From Flavobacterium cupreum (GTDB taxonomy: Bacteria; Bacteroidota; Bacteroidia; Flavobacteriales; Flavobacteriaceae), in the NCBI RefSeq assembly GCF_003996965.1, contig NZ_QWDM01000007.1, forward strand, positions 62,001-126,000: a DNA stretch of 64,000 nt, given 5' to 3'. The stretch's first letter is position 1. Each line of letters opens with the position of its first letter. Below the pieces are notes generated by a model. The model was not told where the DNA came from, did no database searches, and saw only the letters and a list, made by a program, of their open reading frames with translations. A program made the translations under genes and the position numbers. Positions 27,931 to 37,667 of this stretch are shown piece after piece.

Positions 27931-28998
27931 TTATACCTGAGCCGGTTCGTCGTAGTAGACCGGAGTTGGAGCAGCAACAGTTTCTGCTTTAGTTTTTAGC
28001 GGAACAGATAAAACACCTTCTGCCAAGGCACTTCCTTCTTTTTTAGATTTGAATATTGGCCATAAAAACTGGGCATACCATTCTTCTTGTTTATAGGATT
28101 TCATTCCGTATGATTCCGGGAATTTACGCGTAATTAAACCTGTTCCGAAAATGATGTCCCAGATAAAAAACATATTGCCGAAGTTGCCTTTAAAGTGACC
28201 GACACCATCTCCGCTTGTATCGGCATGATGTGCGTGATGCGTTGCCGGAGTCGAGATCAGACGCTCTAAAACCCATGCAATTGGATGTAATACTTTGTAT
28301 TTGTAAAAGGGTTTGTCCCAGGCAATGCTTGAATGAGCCCCTAAAGTGATAAAACTTTTGATCACCAGTACAAACAAAGCAGGTAGTCCTAAACCTAAAT
28401 AAGTCAGCGTCGCAGTCAGATAAATTTGAGAAAAGAAAACCGTGTAGATAAAGTTTTGTCTGGAAGCCATCGCCATTCCCATGTATGGAGCCGAATGGTG
28501 CGTTCTGTGAAAACGCCATAAAAACGGAACCTGATGGTGCAAACGGTGGTACCAGTATTGTGTTAAATCATCGGCAATTGCGATCAGGAAAAAACCTCCC
28601 CAAAAAGGAACCCATGAAAGTGAATTGGCTAAATTTGGTATTAAATAGGGCAAAGCCGTTAGGCTGAAAAAAGCAATTACAGGCGGTAAAAGCAATTTTG
28701 GAGCTAAGAAACAAATAATATCTATTTTACGTTCTTCGCCCGTCCATTCGTCATCGTATAAGCCTGCGGCAAATTCTATCGCCCCTAAAACGAGCATGAA
28801 AACAATTAATCCCCAGGTTCGAATGTGTTGAAATGCGGGTTGCGCAAACTCTAAAAATGCCGGTAATGTGATATGTGATTCACTCACAAGACCGTTCGTT
28901 AATTTAAAGTAAAGGAAAATTGCCACTACAGGCAAACTGTATATTAAAAGACTGATACTCAAATCTCTTGTTAGTTTTTCTTTTTGAACTATTGCCAT
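27931..28998 (-). CDS. Sterol desaturase/fatty-acid hydroxylase family enzyme
   Basis: A 355-residue membrane protein with the three histidine boxes of the family: YHRLHH, FHRTHHS and THHAHHAD, which bind a di-iron centre. Four or more hydrophobic stretches surround them. These enzymes insert a hydroxyl group or double bond into lipids using oxygen. The substrate is unknown. Its link to sulfatases and a sulfur exporter recalls that many Flavobacteriia make sulfonolipids, but this is only a hypothesis. A 39-residue membrane protein gene lies 7 bases upstream and the rhodanese-thioredoxin gene 124 bases downstream. Confidence 0.9.
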   Translation of the reverse strand: MAIVQKEKLTRDLSISLLIYSLPVVAIFLYFKLTNGLVSESHITLPAFLEFAQPAFQHIRTWGLIVFMLVLGAIEFAAGLYDDEWTGEERKIDIICFLAPKLLLPPVIAFFSLTALPYLIPNLANSLSWVPFWGGFFLIAIADDLTQYWYHRLHHQVPFLWRFHRTHHSAPYMGMAMASRQNFIYTVFFSQIYLTATLTYLGLGLPALFVLVIKSFITLGAHSSIAWDKPFYKYKVLHPIAWVLERLISTPATHHAHHADTSGDGVGHFKGNFGNMFFIWDIIFGTGLITRKFPESYGMKSYKQEEWYAQFLWPIFKSKKEGSALAEGVLSVPLKTKAETVAAPTPVYYDEPAQV

Positions 28999-29005
28999 GA
29001 TTTCT

Positions 29006-29125
29006 TTATTTTAAAAATTGGTTGATTAATGCTAAACCTCCGGCCAAAATGGCTAGTGGAACTAAAAATACGATTGCCCCAACGACAATCTTTTTTCCGA
29101 TAATTTCATAGTCTACTCGTTTCAT
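29006..29125 (-). CDS. 39-residue single-helix membrane protein
   Basis: ATG at 29125, stop at 29006-29008. The product is MKRVDYEIIGKKIVVGAIVF followed by LVPLAILAGGLALINQFLK, a basic N-terminus and one hydrophobic helix (about 13-34). The stop lies 7 bases from the start of the hydroxylase gene, with an A/G-rich stretch before the ATG. The tight spacing and the well-formed amphiphilic start support translation. It may help assemble or stabilise the hydroxylase. There is no family assignment. Confidence 0.6.
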   Translation of the reverse strand: MKRVDYEIIGKKIVVGAIVFLVPLAILAGGLALINQFLK

Positions 29126-29219
29126 GATTACCTTTTTTTTATTGTTAATTTTTTTTAAAGTGTCCGTTTCAGTTTAGTTTTTGTACCTGCCCTGAAAATC
29201 AATAAATTAGATAGCGTCA

Positions 29220-29267
29220 CAAAAATAAAATAAAAACCTTTTTAATTCTATGTGCTTAGTAGAGTTT
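29220..29267 (-). promoter_or_regulatory. Probable promoter and operator of the hydroxylase operon
   Basis: On the minus strand a -7 box TATTTTTG lies at 29220-29227. The -33 position is taken by a 21-bp element at 29247-29267, TCTAT-N4-TTAGTAGAGTTT on the plus strand, which also occurs at 38124-38144 upstream of the second SusC gene. CTA and TAG half-sites make it an imperfect palindrome. Confidence 0.5.
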
Positions 29268-29336
29268 TATTTTTTGGTTTTCAATTAATTTGTTAAATAC
29301 TGAGCTATTTCTGTTATTATTTAACTTTTAGCATAA

Positions 29337-29369
29337 CAGAGCCATTAGCTGCAAAAGAAAATGGCTCTG
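29337..29369 (-). terminator. Hairpin after the 640-residue sulfatase gene
   Basis: A 10-bp stem CAGAGCCATT / AATGGCTCTG with a 13-base loop begins 15 bases past the sulfatase stop. The T run is weak on the minus strand, so it may be a poor terminator or an mRNA-end stabiliser. Confidence 0.5.
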
Positions 29370-29384
29370 CATCTTTATTTATTT

Positions 29385-31307
29385 TTATTCATTAGTACCT
29401 GCAGGTTTATTGGCCTGACGAATTAATTCCTGAAGGTTTTTACTCTTATCCGTTCCGTTGTTGTGTATTCTTCTGCTGAAAACATCCTGCCAGTCAATTA
29501 GCGGATACAAGTTGTTTTCCTTAGCTTGTTCATCAAACAATTTTTGAAGCTCTGCTAATTTTTCCGGATATTTTTTAGCCAGGTTTACACGTTCATTAAA
29601 ATCTTCATTCAAATTGTATAGTTCCCAGACATCAGCATCAAAATTACTTTTGACAGGCGCTTCGTTCTTTCCTAATGAATTTTTTAAGGCAAATGAATCC
29701 GGAAGGTGTGCTGCGGCAGCTTTCCAGCCGTCTTTGTAAATCGCTCTGTTTCCGAAAATATAATAGTACTGAACTTTGTGTAAGGATTCGGCTTTGGCAT
29801 CGTTCAGGGAAGCGTAGAAAGAAGAACCCTGAATTTTGTCCTGCCTGATTTCACGGATAGTTTCCGGTGCTTTGATTCCCGCAATATCCAGTGTAGTCGG
29901 AAGTAAATCTGTTACATGGCTGTATTGATTTCTGATTCCGCCTTTTTCCTTAATTTCTTTTGGATAAAAAACAATCAGCGGGTTACGGGTTCCGCCTTCT
30001 GAATGGGCATCCTGTTTCCAGTTTTTGAAAGGCGAATTGGTTGCCTGTGCCCAGCCTAAAGGGAAGTTGGTATTCAGGCCTTTTGCAGTTCCGATTTCTC
30101 CAATGTTGTTTAAATTATCCTGAAGATTTTTTTCGTCAGATACGCCGCCGGCAAAAAGATTTTGATTGATGGTTCCTTGGAGAGAACCTTCTTTACTGGC
30201 TCCGTTATCTCCAATGGCTACAAAAATAAGCGTGTTTTCCAGTTGACCTGTTGCTTTTAGATGGTCTACGATTCGTCCGATTTCATGATCCGTATACGTC
30301 AGGTATCCGGCGTATACTTCCATAAATCGGGCGTATACTTTCTTTTGGTCCGGAGTTAGTTTTTTCCAGTCGGCAATAAGCGGATTGCGTTCCGGTAAAA
30401 TAGCATTCGCCGGAATGACACCTAATTTTTTCTGATTGGCTAATACTTTTTCACGGTAGACATCCCAGCCTTCATCAAATTTTCCTTTGTACGGATCACT
30501 CCACGATTCTGCCACCTGATGAGGTGCATGAACCGCTCCCGGTGCATAGTACAAAAAGAACGGTTTATCAGGCGCGGCTTTGTGTTGTTTCGTGATATAG
30601 CCAATGGCCTTATCTGTAATCTGGTCTGTTAAATGTCTTCCGTCAGGAACAATATGCGTATTATCTTCTACTAAATCGGGTTTGTACTGATCGGTTTGTG
30701 ACCCCAAGAAACCAAAAAAGTGTTCAAATCCTTTTCCGGTGGGCCATCTGTCGAATGGTCCGGCGTCAGAAGCTTCTTCATCCGGCGTCAGTCCGTATTT
30801 ACCAACGGCAAAAGTGTTGTACCCTTTGTCTCTTAAAATCTCGGCAATTGTTCCTTTGTCAGACGGAATTCGGCCATCCCAGCCCGGGAAACCTGCTGAT
30901 AAAACAGTGTGCGAAAATCCGCTTACATGTACTTTTCCTGAATTTCTTCCTGTTAATAAAGCGGCGCGTGTAGGGGCACAAATGGCAGTCGTATGGAAGT
31001 TGGTATAACGTAAACCGTTATTGGCCAGATTATCGAAAGTTGGGGTCTGTATCAAACCACCAAAAGCACTTGAAGCTCCAAATCCTACATCGTCTAATAA
31101 AATCCAGACAATATTGGGTGCTCCGGCCGGTGCTTTTACCGGTTTCGGCCAATATTCTTTGGAATCCGCTATTGTTTTGCCGATAACGCCTTTGAAATTA
31201 GCGTCTTGTTGATCCTGTGCAAAACCGAATTGGGCAACCAGTAATGCGGTAATCAGAAGTCCCTTTTTAGGACTTTTGATGGTACTGTAGTTATTAATTT
31301 TTTTCAT
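29385..31307 (-). CDS. Large arylsulfatase-type sulfatase, exported
   Basis: A 640-residue protein with an N-terminal signal peptide (hydrophobic 16-30, ending FGFAQ). Catalytic motif CAPTR with Cys110 (formylglycine precursor), metal site NIVWILLDDVGFGASSAFGG and VAIGDNGASKEGS. The region IADSKEYWPKPVKAPAGAPN ahead of the core and the length match the large class of bacterial arylsulfatases. It hydrolyses a sulfate ester outside the cytoplasm; the substrate is not known. The spacing to the next sulfatase gene is 123 bases, so it may have its own promoter or continue the SusC/SusD transcript. Confidence 0.92.
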   Translation of the reverse strand: MKKINNYSTIKSPKKGLLITALLVAQFGFAQDQQDANFKGVIGKTIADSKEYWPKPVKAPAGAPNIVWILLDDVGFGASSAFGGLIQTPTFDNLANNGLRYTNFHTTAICAPTRAALLTGRNSGKVHVSGFSHTVLSAGFPGWDGRIPSDKGTIAEILRDKGYNTFAVGKYGLTPDEEASDAGPFDRWPTGKGFEHFFGFLGSQTDQYKPDLVEDNTHIVPDGRHLTDQITDKAIGYITKQHKAAPDKPFFLYYAPGAVHAPHQVAESWSDPYKGKFDEGWDVYREKVLANQKKLGVIPANAILPERNPLIADWKKLTPDQKKVYARFMEVYAGYLTYTDHEIGRIVDHLKATGQLENTLIFVAIGDNGASKEGSLQGTINQNLFAGGVSDEKNLQDNLNNIGEIGTAKGLNTNFPLGWAQATNSPFKNWKQDAHSEGGTRNPLIVFYPKEIKEKGGIRNQYSHVTDLLPTTLDIAGIKAPETIREIRQDKIQGSSFYASLNDAKAESLHKVQYYYIFGNRAIYKDGWKAAAAHLPDSFALKNSLGKNEAPVKSNFDADVWELYNLNEDFNERVNLAKKYPEKLAELQKLFDEQAKENNLYPLIDWQDVFSRRIHNNGTDKSKNLQELIRQANKPAGTNE

Positions 31308-31430
31308 TTTAAATAGTTTTTAGTTGATTAAGTAATAATTTTACTTGTTTGCTTTGGTTACTAGTTCCTGCAGATTAGCTGGCGTTTGTTAGTTTTATTT
31401 ACCTGACATGTAACCAGTGTTTTAGCTGTA

Positions 31431-32999
31431 TTATTTTATTTTATTCCAATCTTCGACACCTACTTTTACGGACCATTCCTGATGTAATTCAATCAGGCTT
31501 TGGAGCAGTTTTGGTTCTGATTCTGCCAAATTTTTTGTCTCTGTTCTGTCGGTTGCAAGATTGTACAATTCCCAGGGCTGATTGTTTTCGGCTACTGCTT
31601 TCCACTCGCCTTTTCTTACTGCTTTGCTGCCTTCATGTTCCCAAAACAAAGCTTCATGCGCATCAGATTGTTGTCCTTCGAATTCCTTTTTTAAGGGGAT
31701 ACCTTCTAGGGGGATCAGGTTCTTTCCCTGAAAAGAATCGGGATATTGAAAACCTGCATATTCAAGACAAGTTGGCAAAATATCAATCACATGGCTTACC
31801 CTGTTGCTTAGTGAACCCGCCTTAATATGCTGTGGATAATAAGCAATAAATGGGGAAGCAATACCGCCTTCGTGGGTGTTCTTTTTGAATAACCGGAAAG
31901 GTGTGTTACTCACATTTCCCCAGGGACTTTCGTAACTGTCAATTGACGCTGCCGAACCGGGAGTACCGTTTTTTTGTGTCACATAATTCCAGTTTTTTAC
32001 ATCGTCGGCGCTTCCTCCATTATCTGAAAGAAAAAGAACAAGGGTATTATCTTCTTCTCCCAAAGACTTGACTTTCTGCAGGATTTCTCCAATTCCGGCA
32101 TCCATCCTGTCGATCATGGCGGCGTAAATGGCCATCCGCGTATCCCATTTGTCTTTTTCTTCGGGGCTTAGTTTTTCCCAGTCCGGCACTTTTTCAAAAC
32201 GATCTGATAAGTCCCAGTTTTTAGCAACGATTCCCTGTTCTTTTAATTTTTTAAAACGCCTCGCTCTCAATTTATCCCAGCCTTCCAGGTATTTGCCTTT
32301 GTATTTTGCAATATCTTCCGGCAATGCCTGAATGGGCCAATGCGGAGCATTATACGCCACATAAAGAAAAAAAGGCTGTTGCTGGTTTCGCTGCTTTTCT
32401 AAAGAATTAACAGCAAAATTGGTAATCTCCTGAGTGAGATAGGCAGAGGTATCTGTGCGGATAACTTCTTTATCTCCTTTCAAAAAAGTCACTTTTCTTC
32501 CGTCGTTATACAAAGGTTCCGAGTTAAAATAACTGCTTCCATTGTTTTGTAACGTAAAAGAATCATCAAATCCCCGATTAACCGCCCAGGCCGATGGTAC
32601 TAATCCAACGTGCCATTTTCCCGAAACAATAGTGTTGTAACCTGCGAGTTTAAGTGCCTGCCCAATCGTGATGCAATGTTCGTTTAAATAGCCCTGATAA
32701 GCCGGAAACCCCTTGTCCTGAACCATGTCCCCAATACCTGCCTGATGCGGATACAAACCCGTGAGCAATGCAGCCCGGGATGGACAGCAACGCCCGGCAT
32801 TATAAAACTGGTTTAGTATAAGCCCATCTTTAGCGAGCTTATTCAGGTTTGGTGTTTTAATTTCTGAGCCAAAAGCACCAATATCTGAGAAACCTAAATC
32901 ATCTGCCAAAATGACGATGATATTAGGTTGCTTTTTCTGTGCAAACAGCTGAAATGGTCCAACAACCAACAACGCAATAAGGAACAGTTTTTTAATCAT
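31431..32999 (-). CDS. Arylsulfatase-type sulfatase with CCPSR motif, exported
   Basis: A 522-residue protein with a signal peptide (ending FQLFAQ near 21). The catalytic motif is CCPSR, with Cys71 the likely formylglycine precursor. Metal-site and active-site segments are NIIVILADDLGFSDIG, SGKWHVG and LFLSDNGGSADD. It sits 24 bases downstream of the SusD gene and clearly belongs to the SusC-SusD operon. It resembles the sulfatase at 24134 in layout but differs throughout, so the two are not a recent duplication. Confidence 0.93.
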   Translation of the reverse strand: MIKKLFLIALLVVGPFQLFAQKKQPNIIVILADDLGFSDIGAFGSEIKTPNLNKLAKDGLILNQFYNAGRCCPSRAALLTGLYPHQAGIGDMVQDKGFPAYQGYLNEHCITIGQALKLAGYNTIVSGKWHVGLVPSAWAVNRGFDDSFTLQNNGSSYFNSEPLYNDGRKVTFLKGDKEVIRTDTSAYLTQEITNFAVNSLEKQRNQQQPFFLYVAYNAPHWPIQALPEDIAKYKGKYLEGWDKLRARRFKKLKEQGIVAKNWDLSDRFEKVPDWEKLSPEEKDKWDTRMAIYAAMIDRMDAGIGEILQKVKSLGEEDNTLVLFLSDNGGSADDVKNWNYVTQKNGTPGSAASIDSYESPWGNVSNTPFRLFKKNTHEGGIASPFIAYYPQHIKAGSLSNRVSHVIDILPTCLEYAGFQYPDSFQGKNLIPLEGIPLKKEFEGQQSDAHEALFWEHEGSKAVRKGEWKAVAENNQPWELYNLATDRTETKNLAESEPKLLQSLIELHQEWSVKVGVEDWNKIK

Positions 33000-33023
33000 T
33001 TTATTTACTTGTATAGAAGCCGT

Positions 33024-34499
33024 TTAATTGTAACCCGGGTTTTGTGGTAACCCAACCGGATCAAAATTTCTTTCGCTTTGCGGAATTGGGTAAAGGTTAT
33101 TTTTTTCGGAAACCGAATTTTTGGCTGTTACTTTTTTCACTTCCGTAACCAAAGTTCCCCAGCGTACTAAGTCAAACCATCTTTGTCCTTCCTGAACAAA
33201 TTCTTTTTTACGTTCTTCCTGAATGGCTGCCCTAAAAGTGACTTGATCCAGTCCTGCCAGATCTACAGTGGCATCCGGAGTTGTAATTGGTTTTCCAAAA
33301 GCTCGTCTTCTCACCTGATTAAGCAATTCATAAGCTTCGGCAGTTGGCGCTCCCTGTTCGTTTATCGCTTCCGCCAAAGACAATAAAATGTCTGCATAAC
33401 GAATAAGCGGAAAATTAATGGCTGTATTTCCCGGCGTTGCCAGATTGGTTAAATCCAGGTATTTTTTAAAAATAGGCTTAGGAAAAGTATAAAGCGTTCC
33501 TGTAACCGGATTGACCAATTTTTTGGCGTAACTCACATCTCTTCTGGTATCTCCGGCAGCATAAATATCATAAAACAAAGCGACGTCTGAGATAATATCA
33601 GCAGGTTCCGTGGCTGTAAATCCGGTAAAAGAAGTAGACTGGAAAGTACTTCCGCTGGATCCGTTTCCGGCCTGATTCGGCTCAAACTGAACAGAGAAGA
33701 TATGTTCTTTTCCGTTTTTCTTTGTTTTGGTAAAGATGTCCTGGAAATTTTCGAACAATGCATATCCGTATCCGCCGTTGATTACTTCTCTTGCTTTTGC
33801 GATAGCATTTGGATAGTCTTTTCGGGTCAGGTAAACTTTGGTTAAAATTGCTTTTGCAGCCCCCGAAGTGGCACGGCCTGCATCGGCTGCTGAATAGGTA
33901 GGAGGCAGGCCTTCAGCATCGGTAAGATCTTTAATAATCTGTGCATAAACTTCGTCTACAGTGGCTCTTTTTGATTTTAAACTTTCTAACTGAATAGAAG
34001 TCGGTTCGTGTAAAACAATCGGAACTCCGCCCCAAAGACGGACTGCCTGAAAGTACAATAACCCTCTGATGAATTTTGCTTCATTGATTAATCTGGTTTT
34101 TACGGTCTCTGAGCCTGAAACTTTCGAAATGTTATCAATAGACACATTTGCTCTGTTAATTCCGGCATAAATTTGTCTCCATGCTACCTGAACACGGTCG
34201 TTAGTGGCATCATGTGTTAAAGCACTCATGGCCCTTACCTGTGGATTTGTAGCAGAAACTCCCGCTGCTGCATAGTCAGAACCCATATCGGTTAAGAAAT
34301 AAAGATTTCTCCCGAATAAACTCTGCTCCCCCGGATCAAGACTTAACGAGGCATAAACAGCGGCTACACTGGCAACGGCATCATCCTGGGTTTTGAAGTA
34401 CTTATCTTCGGTTACAAAAGAGGTTGGTGTTACCTCTAAATCGGCGCACGAAACAAACAGTCCGGCACTTAAAAGGAATAATAGTATGATCTTTTTCAT
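33024..34499 (-). CDS. SusD/RagB-family lipoprotein of the sulfatase operon
   Basis: A 491-residue lipoprotein (MKKIILLFLLSAGLFVSC, Cys18) starting ADLEVTPTSFVTEDKYF. SusD motifs include RANVSIDNISK, AKFIRGLLYFQAVRLWGGVP and EERKKEFVQEGQRWFDLVRWG. It would bind the substrate at the cell surface. Gaps of 16 bases to the SusC gene and 24 bases to the sulfatase gene show a single operon, so the substrate is probably a sulfate ester or a molecule carrying one. Confidence 0.95.
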   Translation of the reverse strand: MKKIILLFLLSAGLFVSCADLEVTPTSFVTEDKYFKTQDDAVASVAAVYASLSLDPGEQSLFGRNLYFLTDMGSDYAAAGVSATNPQVRAMSALTHDATNDRVQVAWRQIYAGINRANVSIDNISKVSGSETVKTRLINEAKFIRGLLYFQAVRLWGGVPIVLHEPTSIQLESLKSKRATVDEVYAQIIKDLTDAEGLPPTYSAADAGRATSGAAKAILTKVYLTRKDYPNAIAKAREVINGGYGYALFENFQDIFTKTKKNGKEHIFSVQFEPNQAGNGSSGSTFQSTSFTGFTATEPADIISDVALFYDIYAAGDTRRDVSYAKKLVNPVTGTLYTFPKPIFKKYLDLTNLATPGNTAINFPLIRYADILLSLAEAINEQGAPTAEAYELLNQVRRRAFGKPITTPDATVDLAGLDQVTFRAAIQEERKKEFVQEGQRWFDLVRWGTLVTEVKKVTAKNSVSEKNNLYPIPQSERNFDPVGLPQNPGYN

Positions 34500-34515
34500 T
34501 TTATATTTTTTTTAC

Positions 34516-37500
34516 TTAGAAAGTTACGTTCAGGCCCGAGATGAATGTTCTGGAGTTTGGATACGAACCAAAGTCAATTCCCGGATATAAGTTATTTTGT
34601 TCGTAGGAACTTACCTCCGGATCATATCCGGTATATTTTGTCCACGTTACCAGATTCTCTGCGGAAACATAAAATTTCACACTGGTGGCTCCCAGTCTTT
34701 TCGAAACACTCTTTGGTAATGTATACCCCAGAGTAACTAATTTTAATCTGACGAAAGAAGCATCTTCTACATAACGCTCAGAAACGATTCCAAGCGGAGA
34801 ACTTGACGCTCTCGGAATTTCATTGCTTGGGTTTGTTGGGGTCCAACGGTCTTCTAAAGTAACATTGGCGTTGGTTCCCAGCGTTGAAATTTCTAATTGC
34901 TGGTTTAAAGCATTGAATATTTTTGCACCGTAAGATCCCTGGAAAGAGAAATTCAAGTCGAAATCGCGATACGAAATAGTGTTACTGAAACTTGCCACAA
35001 ATTTTGGCTGGGAAGTACCGAGATTACCTTTGTCCAGAGCAGTGATAACTCCGTCGCCATTGGTATCCACATACTTACGGTCTCCCACTTTTGTATTGGC
35101 TAAACTGTTGATTTTCGGCTGTGTATTCACTTCTTCCTGAGTCTGGAAAATACCATTTGTTTTGTATCCCCAGAAAGTTCCCAAAGGCAAACCTACTTTT
35201 ACGGTTACAGGCTGTTGTTGCAATAAAGAGCCATTCGGCACTACCGGGAAAAACTGATCGACTCCGTTTCCTATTGATACTACTTTGTTTCTGTTAGCAG
35301 AAAATACAATGTTGGAATTCCACGAGAAATGTTCTGTTTTTAAATTTTCAGTTGTTAAACCTACCTCGATACCTTTATTTTCGACACCTCCAATGTTTTG
35401 AAGTACAGTTGCATACCCGGAAGTTAAGGGTACCGGAACGCTAATTAACAAATCGTTTGTTTTTTTGTAATACACATCAAAAACAAAATTTACTTTTCGG
35501 TCTAATAACGATAAATCTAAACCAGCATTATACTGCGTTGTTTTCTCCCATTTCAGATCCGGATTTGCCAGTCGGGTAGGAGCTAATCCTGTATATAAGG
35601 TTCCGCCAAAAGAGTAATTTACAGAACCCATGGAAGCTAGCGAAAGGTAATTTCCAATTTCCTGGTTTCCTGTAGTTCCCGCTGTAAGTCTAAGTTTGGC
35701 TTCGGTCACGCCTTTGATATTATTAGCGAATTCTTCATCGGTAATATTCCAGGAGAAACCGGCAGATGGGAAATAACCCCAAAGCGATTCAGAACCAAAT
35801 CTGGAAGAACCGTCCGCACGTCCGGAAAGCGTAAAATTATATTTTCCCCTGTAGGAGTAATTTACCCTCGCAAGCCATGATTTTAAGACACTTTCAAAGG
35901 CATCGCTATACGGTTTTACAGCGACACCATCCTGAATCGCATTATACGTATTCGAATCATTGACAAAAGTATTTGCTCCGGCATTTACGGTTTCTCCCTG
36001 CGTATATTGAAGCGTATAGCCTCCCAAAACGGAAAATTTATGGTTTTCGCCGAATGTAGTATTATAGTTCAGGGTATTTTCGTTCAGTACAGAACTTACC
36101 AGTCTGTCTCCTATTGAGGCCAGACCTTTCGTTCCGGCACCGTTTGTAGTATTGGCAGGCGCGTAGTAGTTTTGTTTCGTATTAATAACATCACCGCTTA
36201 CGGCAACTTTTGCAGTCAGTTTTTTGGTGATTTTATACTCTCCAAATAAACTGGTTAAAATTCGGCTGATTTTAGTTTCGTTAATTGTATTTTCCAAATC
36301 ATTAATAGGATTCGGAACAAAACCGTTTACTGACGTTGCGTAAATATTATTCGTCACATTATAAGTTCCGTCAGTATTTCTAATTGGCACTACAGGTGCT
36401 GTTAATACGGCACTTACGATTGGGTTTGGTGTTCTTCCGCCATTTCCGTTACTTCCAACTCCGTTTGCGATGGAGTTGCTGTAGTTGGCATTCACACCAA
36501 ATTTAAAATTCGTGGAATAATTTTTTTCGTAGTTAATGCGAAGTGAGATTCTCTTAAAATCAGATCCCAGGACAGTTCCTTCCTGATCAAAATATCCTGC
36601 AGAAACGGCATAACGGGATCTTTCGTCACCTCCCGAAAAAGACAACTGGTGATTTTGTACGGGAGCCGAAGATCTAAAAGCAGCAGACTGCCAGTCGTAT
36701 CCTCCGGAATTTCTGAAATCTTCGATTTGTGCAGCCGTAAAGGAAGGAGTCTGTCCGATACTGGCCTGAACATCATTTCGTAAACTGGCCCATTGAGCGG
36801 CGTTCATCAAGTGCAGTTTCTTTGAAACATCCTGGAACCCGAAATAGCCCTGGTAGGAAATATTGTCGTGACCTTTCGTACCCTTTTTAGTTGTAATGAT
36901 TACAACGCCATTGGAGCCGCGTGATCCGTAAATGGCAGTGGCGGAAGCATCTTTTAAAACCTCGATAGATTCAATATCGGCAGGATTTATGGTAGAAAGT
37001 ACGTTGATACTCGCTCCGGCAAAAGAAACTCCGGCTGAACCATTATTATTGTCATTATAAATTAAGATTCCGTCTACAACATATAGAGGTTCATTACCTG
37101 CTGTAATCGAGTTTCCTCCACGAATACGAACGCTGGATGAAGCGCCGGGACGACCTGAACTTTGTGTAACTACAACCCCGGCAACAGCACCTCTTAATAA
37201 GTTATCTGCCGATGAGGTTACCTGAGATAAATTCGCTTTTGGAACAGAGGCTACAGAGCCTGTAATGTCTTTTCTTTTCTGAGTTCCGTACCCGACAACG
37301 ACTAATTCATCCAGTTCCTGTCTTTCTTCTTTTAAACTAATCGTCACCGGATTTTTATCCACTATGATTTCCAGTTTTTTGTACCCGATATAACTTACGA
37401 TTAAAGTATAAGGAAGTTTTTGACCGGTTTGAAAATAAAATTTTCCTTCTGCATCCGTTACAACTCCGTGAGTTGTACCTTTAATCGTAATGGAAGCTCC

Positions 37501-37641
37501 GATAACAGGCTGATTTGTAATATCATCCACAAGAGTTCCGTCAAGTTTTGATTGTATAAGGGGTGTGGTATTCTGGGCATTAATTCCTGCATAAGAAAGC
37601 AGGAGAAAAAGCAATGAGTATATCTTTAATATTTTTTTCAT
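34516..37641 (-). CDS. SusC/RagA-family TonB-dependent transporter of the sulfatase operon
   Basis: The start is set at 37641 because MKKILKIYSLLFLLLSYAGINAQ is a standard signal peptide; an in-frame ATG at 37671 lies inside a leader hairpin. The 1041-residue protein has a CarboxypepD_reg-like domain (about 33-115), a TonB-box/plug region (ELDELVVVGYGTQKRKD, VRIRGGNSITAG, YGSRGSNGVVIITTKKG) and a barrel ending in SGLNVTF. It is first in the operon with SusD and the CCPSR sulfatase. The 5' leader is unusually long, about 500 bases from the best promoter. Confidence 0.95.
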   Translation of the reverse strand: MKKILKIYSLLFLLLSYAGINAQNTTPLIQSKLDGTLVDDITNQPVIGASITIKGTTHGVVTDAEGKFYFQTGQKLPYTLIVSYIGYKKLEIIVDKNPVTISLKEERQELDELVVVGYGTQKRKDITGSVASVPKANLSQVTSSADNLLRGAVAGVVVTQSSGRPGASSSVRIRGGNSITAGNEPLYVVDGILIYNDNNNGSAGVSFAGASINVLSTINPADIESIEVLKDASATAIYGSRGSNGVVIITTKKGTKGHDNISYQGYFGFQDVSKKLHLMNAAQWASLRNDVQASIGQTPSFTAAQIEDFRNSGGYDWQSAAFRSSAPVQNHQLSFSGGDERSRYAVSAGYFDQEGTVLGSDFKRISLRINYEKNYSTNFKFGVNANYSNSIANGVGSNGNGGRTPNPIVSAVLTAPVVPIRNTDGTYNVTNNIYATSVNGFVPNPINDLENTINETKISRILTSLFGEYKITKKLTAKVAVSGDVINTKQNYYAPANTTNGAGTKGLASIGDRLVSSVLNENTLNYNTTFGENHKFSVLGGYTLQYTQGETVNAGANTFVNDSNTYNAIQDGVAVKPYSDAFESVLKSWLARVNYSYRGKYNFTLSGRADGSSRFGSESLWGYFPSAGFSWNITDEEFANNIKGVTEAKLRLTAGTTGNQEIGNYLSLASMGSVNYSFGGTLYTGLAPTRLANPDLKWEKTTQYNAGLDLSLLDRKVNFVFDVYYKKTNDLLISVPVPLTSGYATVLQNIGGVENKGIEVGLTTENLKTEHFSWNSNIVFSANRNKVVSIGNGVDQFFPVVPNGSLLQQQPVTVKVGLPLGTFWGYKTNGIFQTQEEVNTQPKINSLANTKVGDRKYVDTNGDGVITALDKGNLGTSQPKFVASFSNTISYRDFDLNFSFQGSYGAKIFNALNQQLEISTLGTNANVTLEDRWTPTNPSNEIPRASSSPLGIVSERYVEDASFVRLKLVTLGYTLPKSVSKRLGATSVKFYVSAENLVTWTKYTGYDPEVSSYEQNNLYPGIDFGSYPNSRTFISGLNVTF

Positions 37642-37667
37642 TTCTTTGTAATGGTTTTGAGTAATTA

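Noticed and set aside
27807..27977. N-terminal extension of the rhodanese-thioredoxin protein
   Set aside because: It would overlap the hydroxylase gene and hide a clear signal peptide that starts at 27806.
30698..31212. Plus-strand frames opposite the 640-residue sulfatase
   Set aside because: They are antisense readings of a gene with complete sulfatase motifs and have no recognisable features.
24134..37641. Polysaccharide utilisation locus
   Set aside because: SusC/SusD and sulfatases are present but no glycoside hydrolase, lyase or carbohydrate esterase is encoded in the region.
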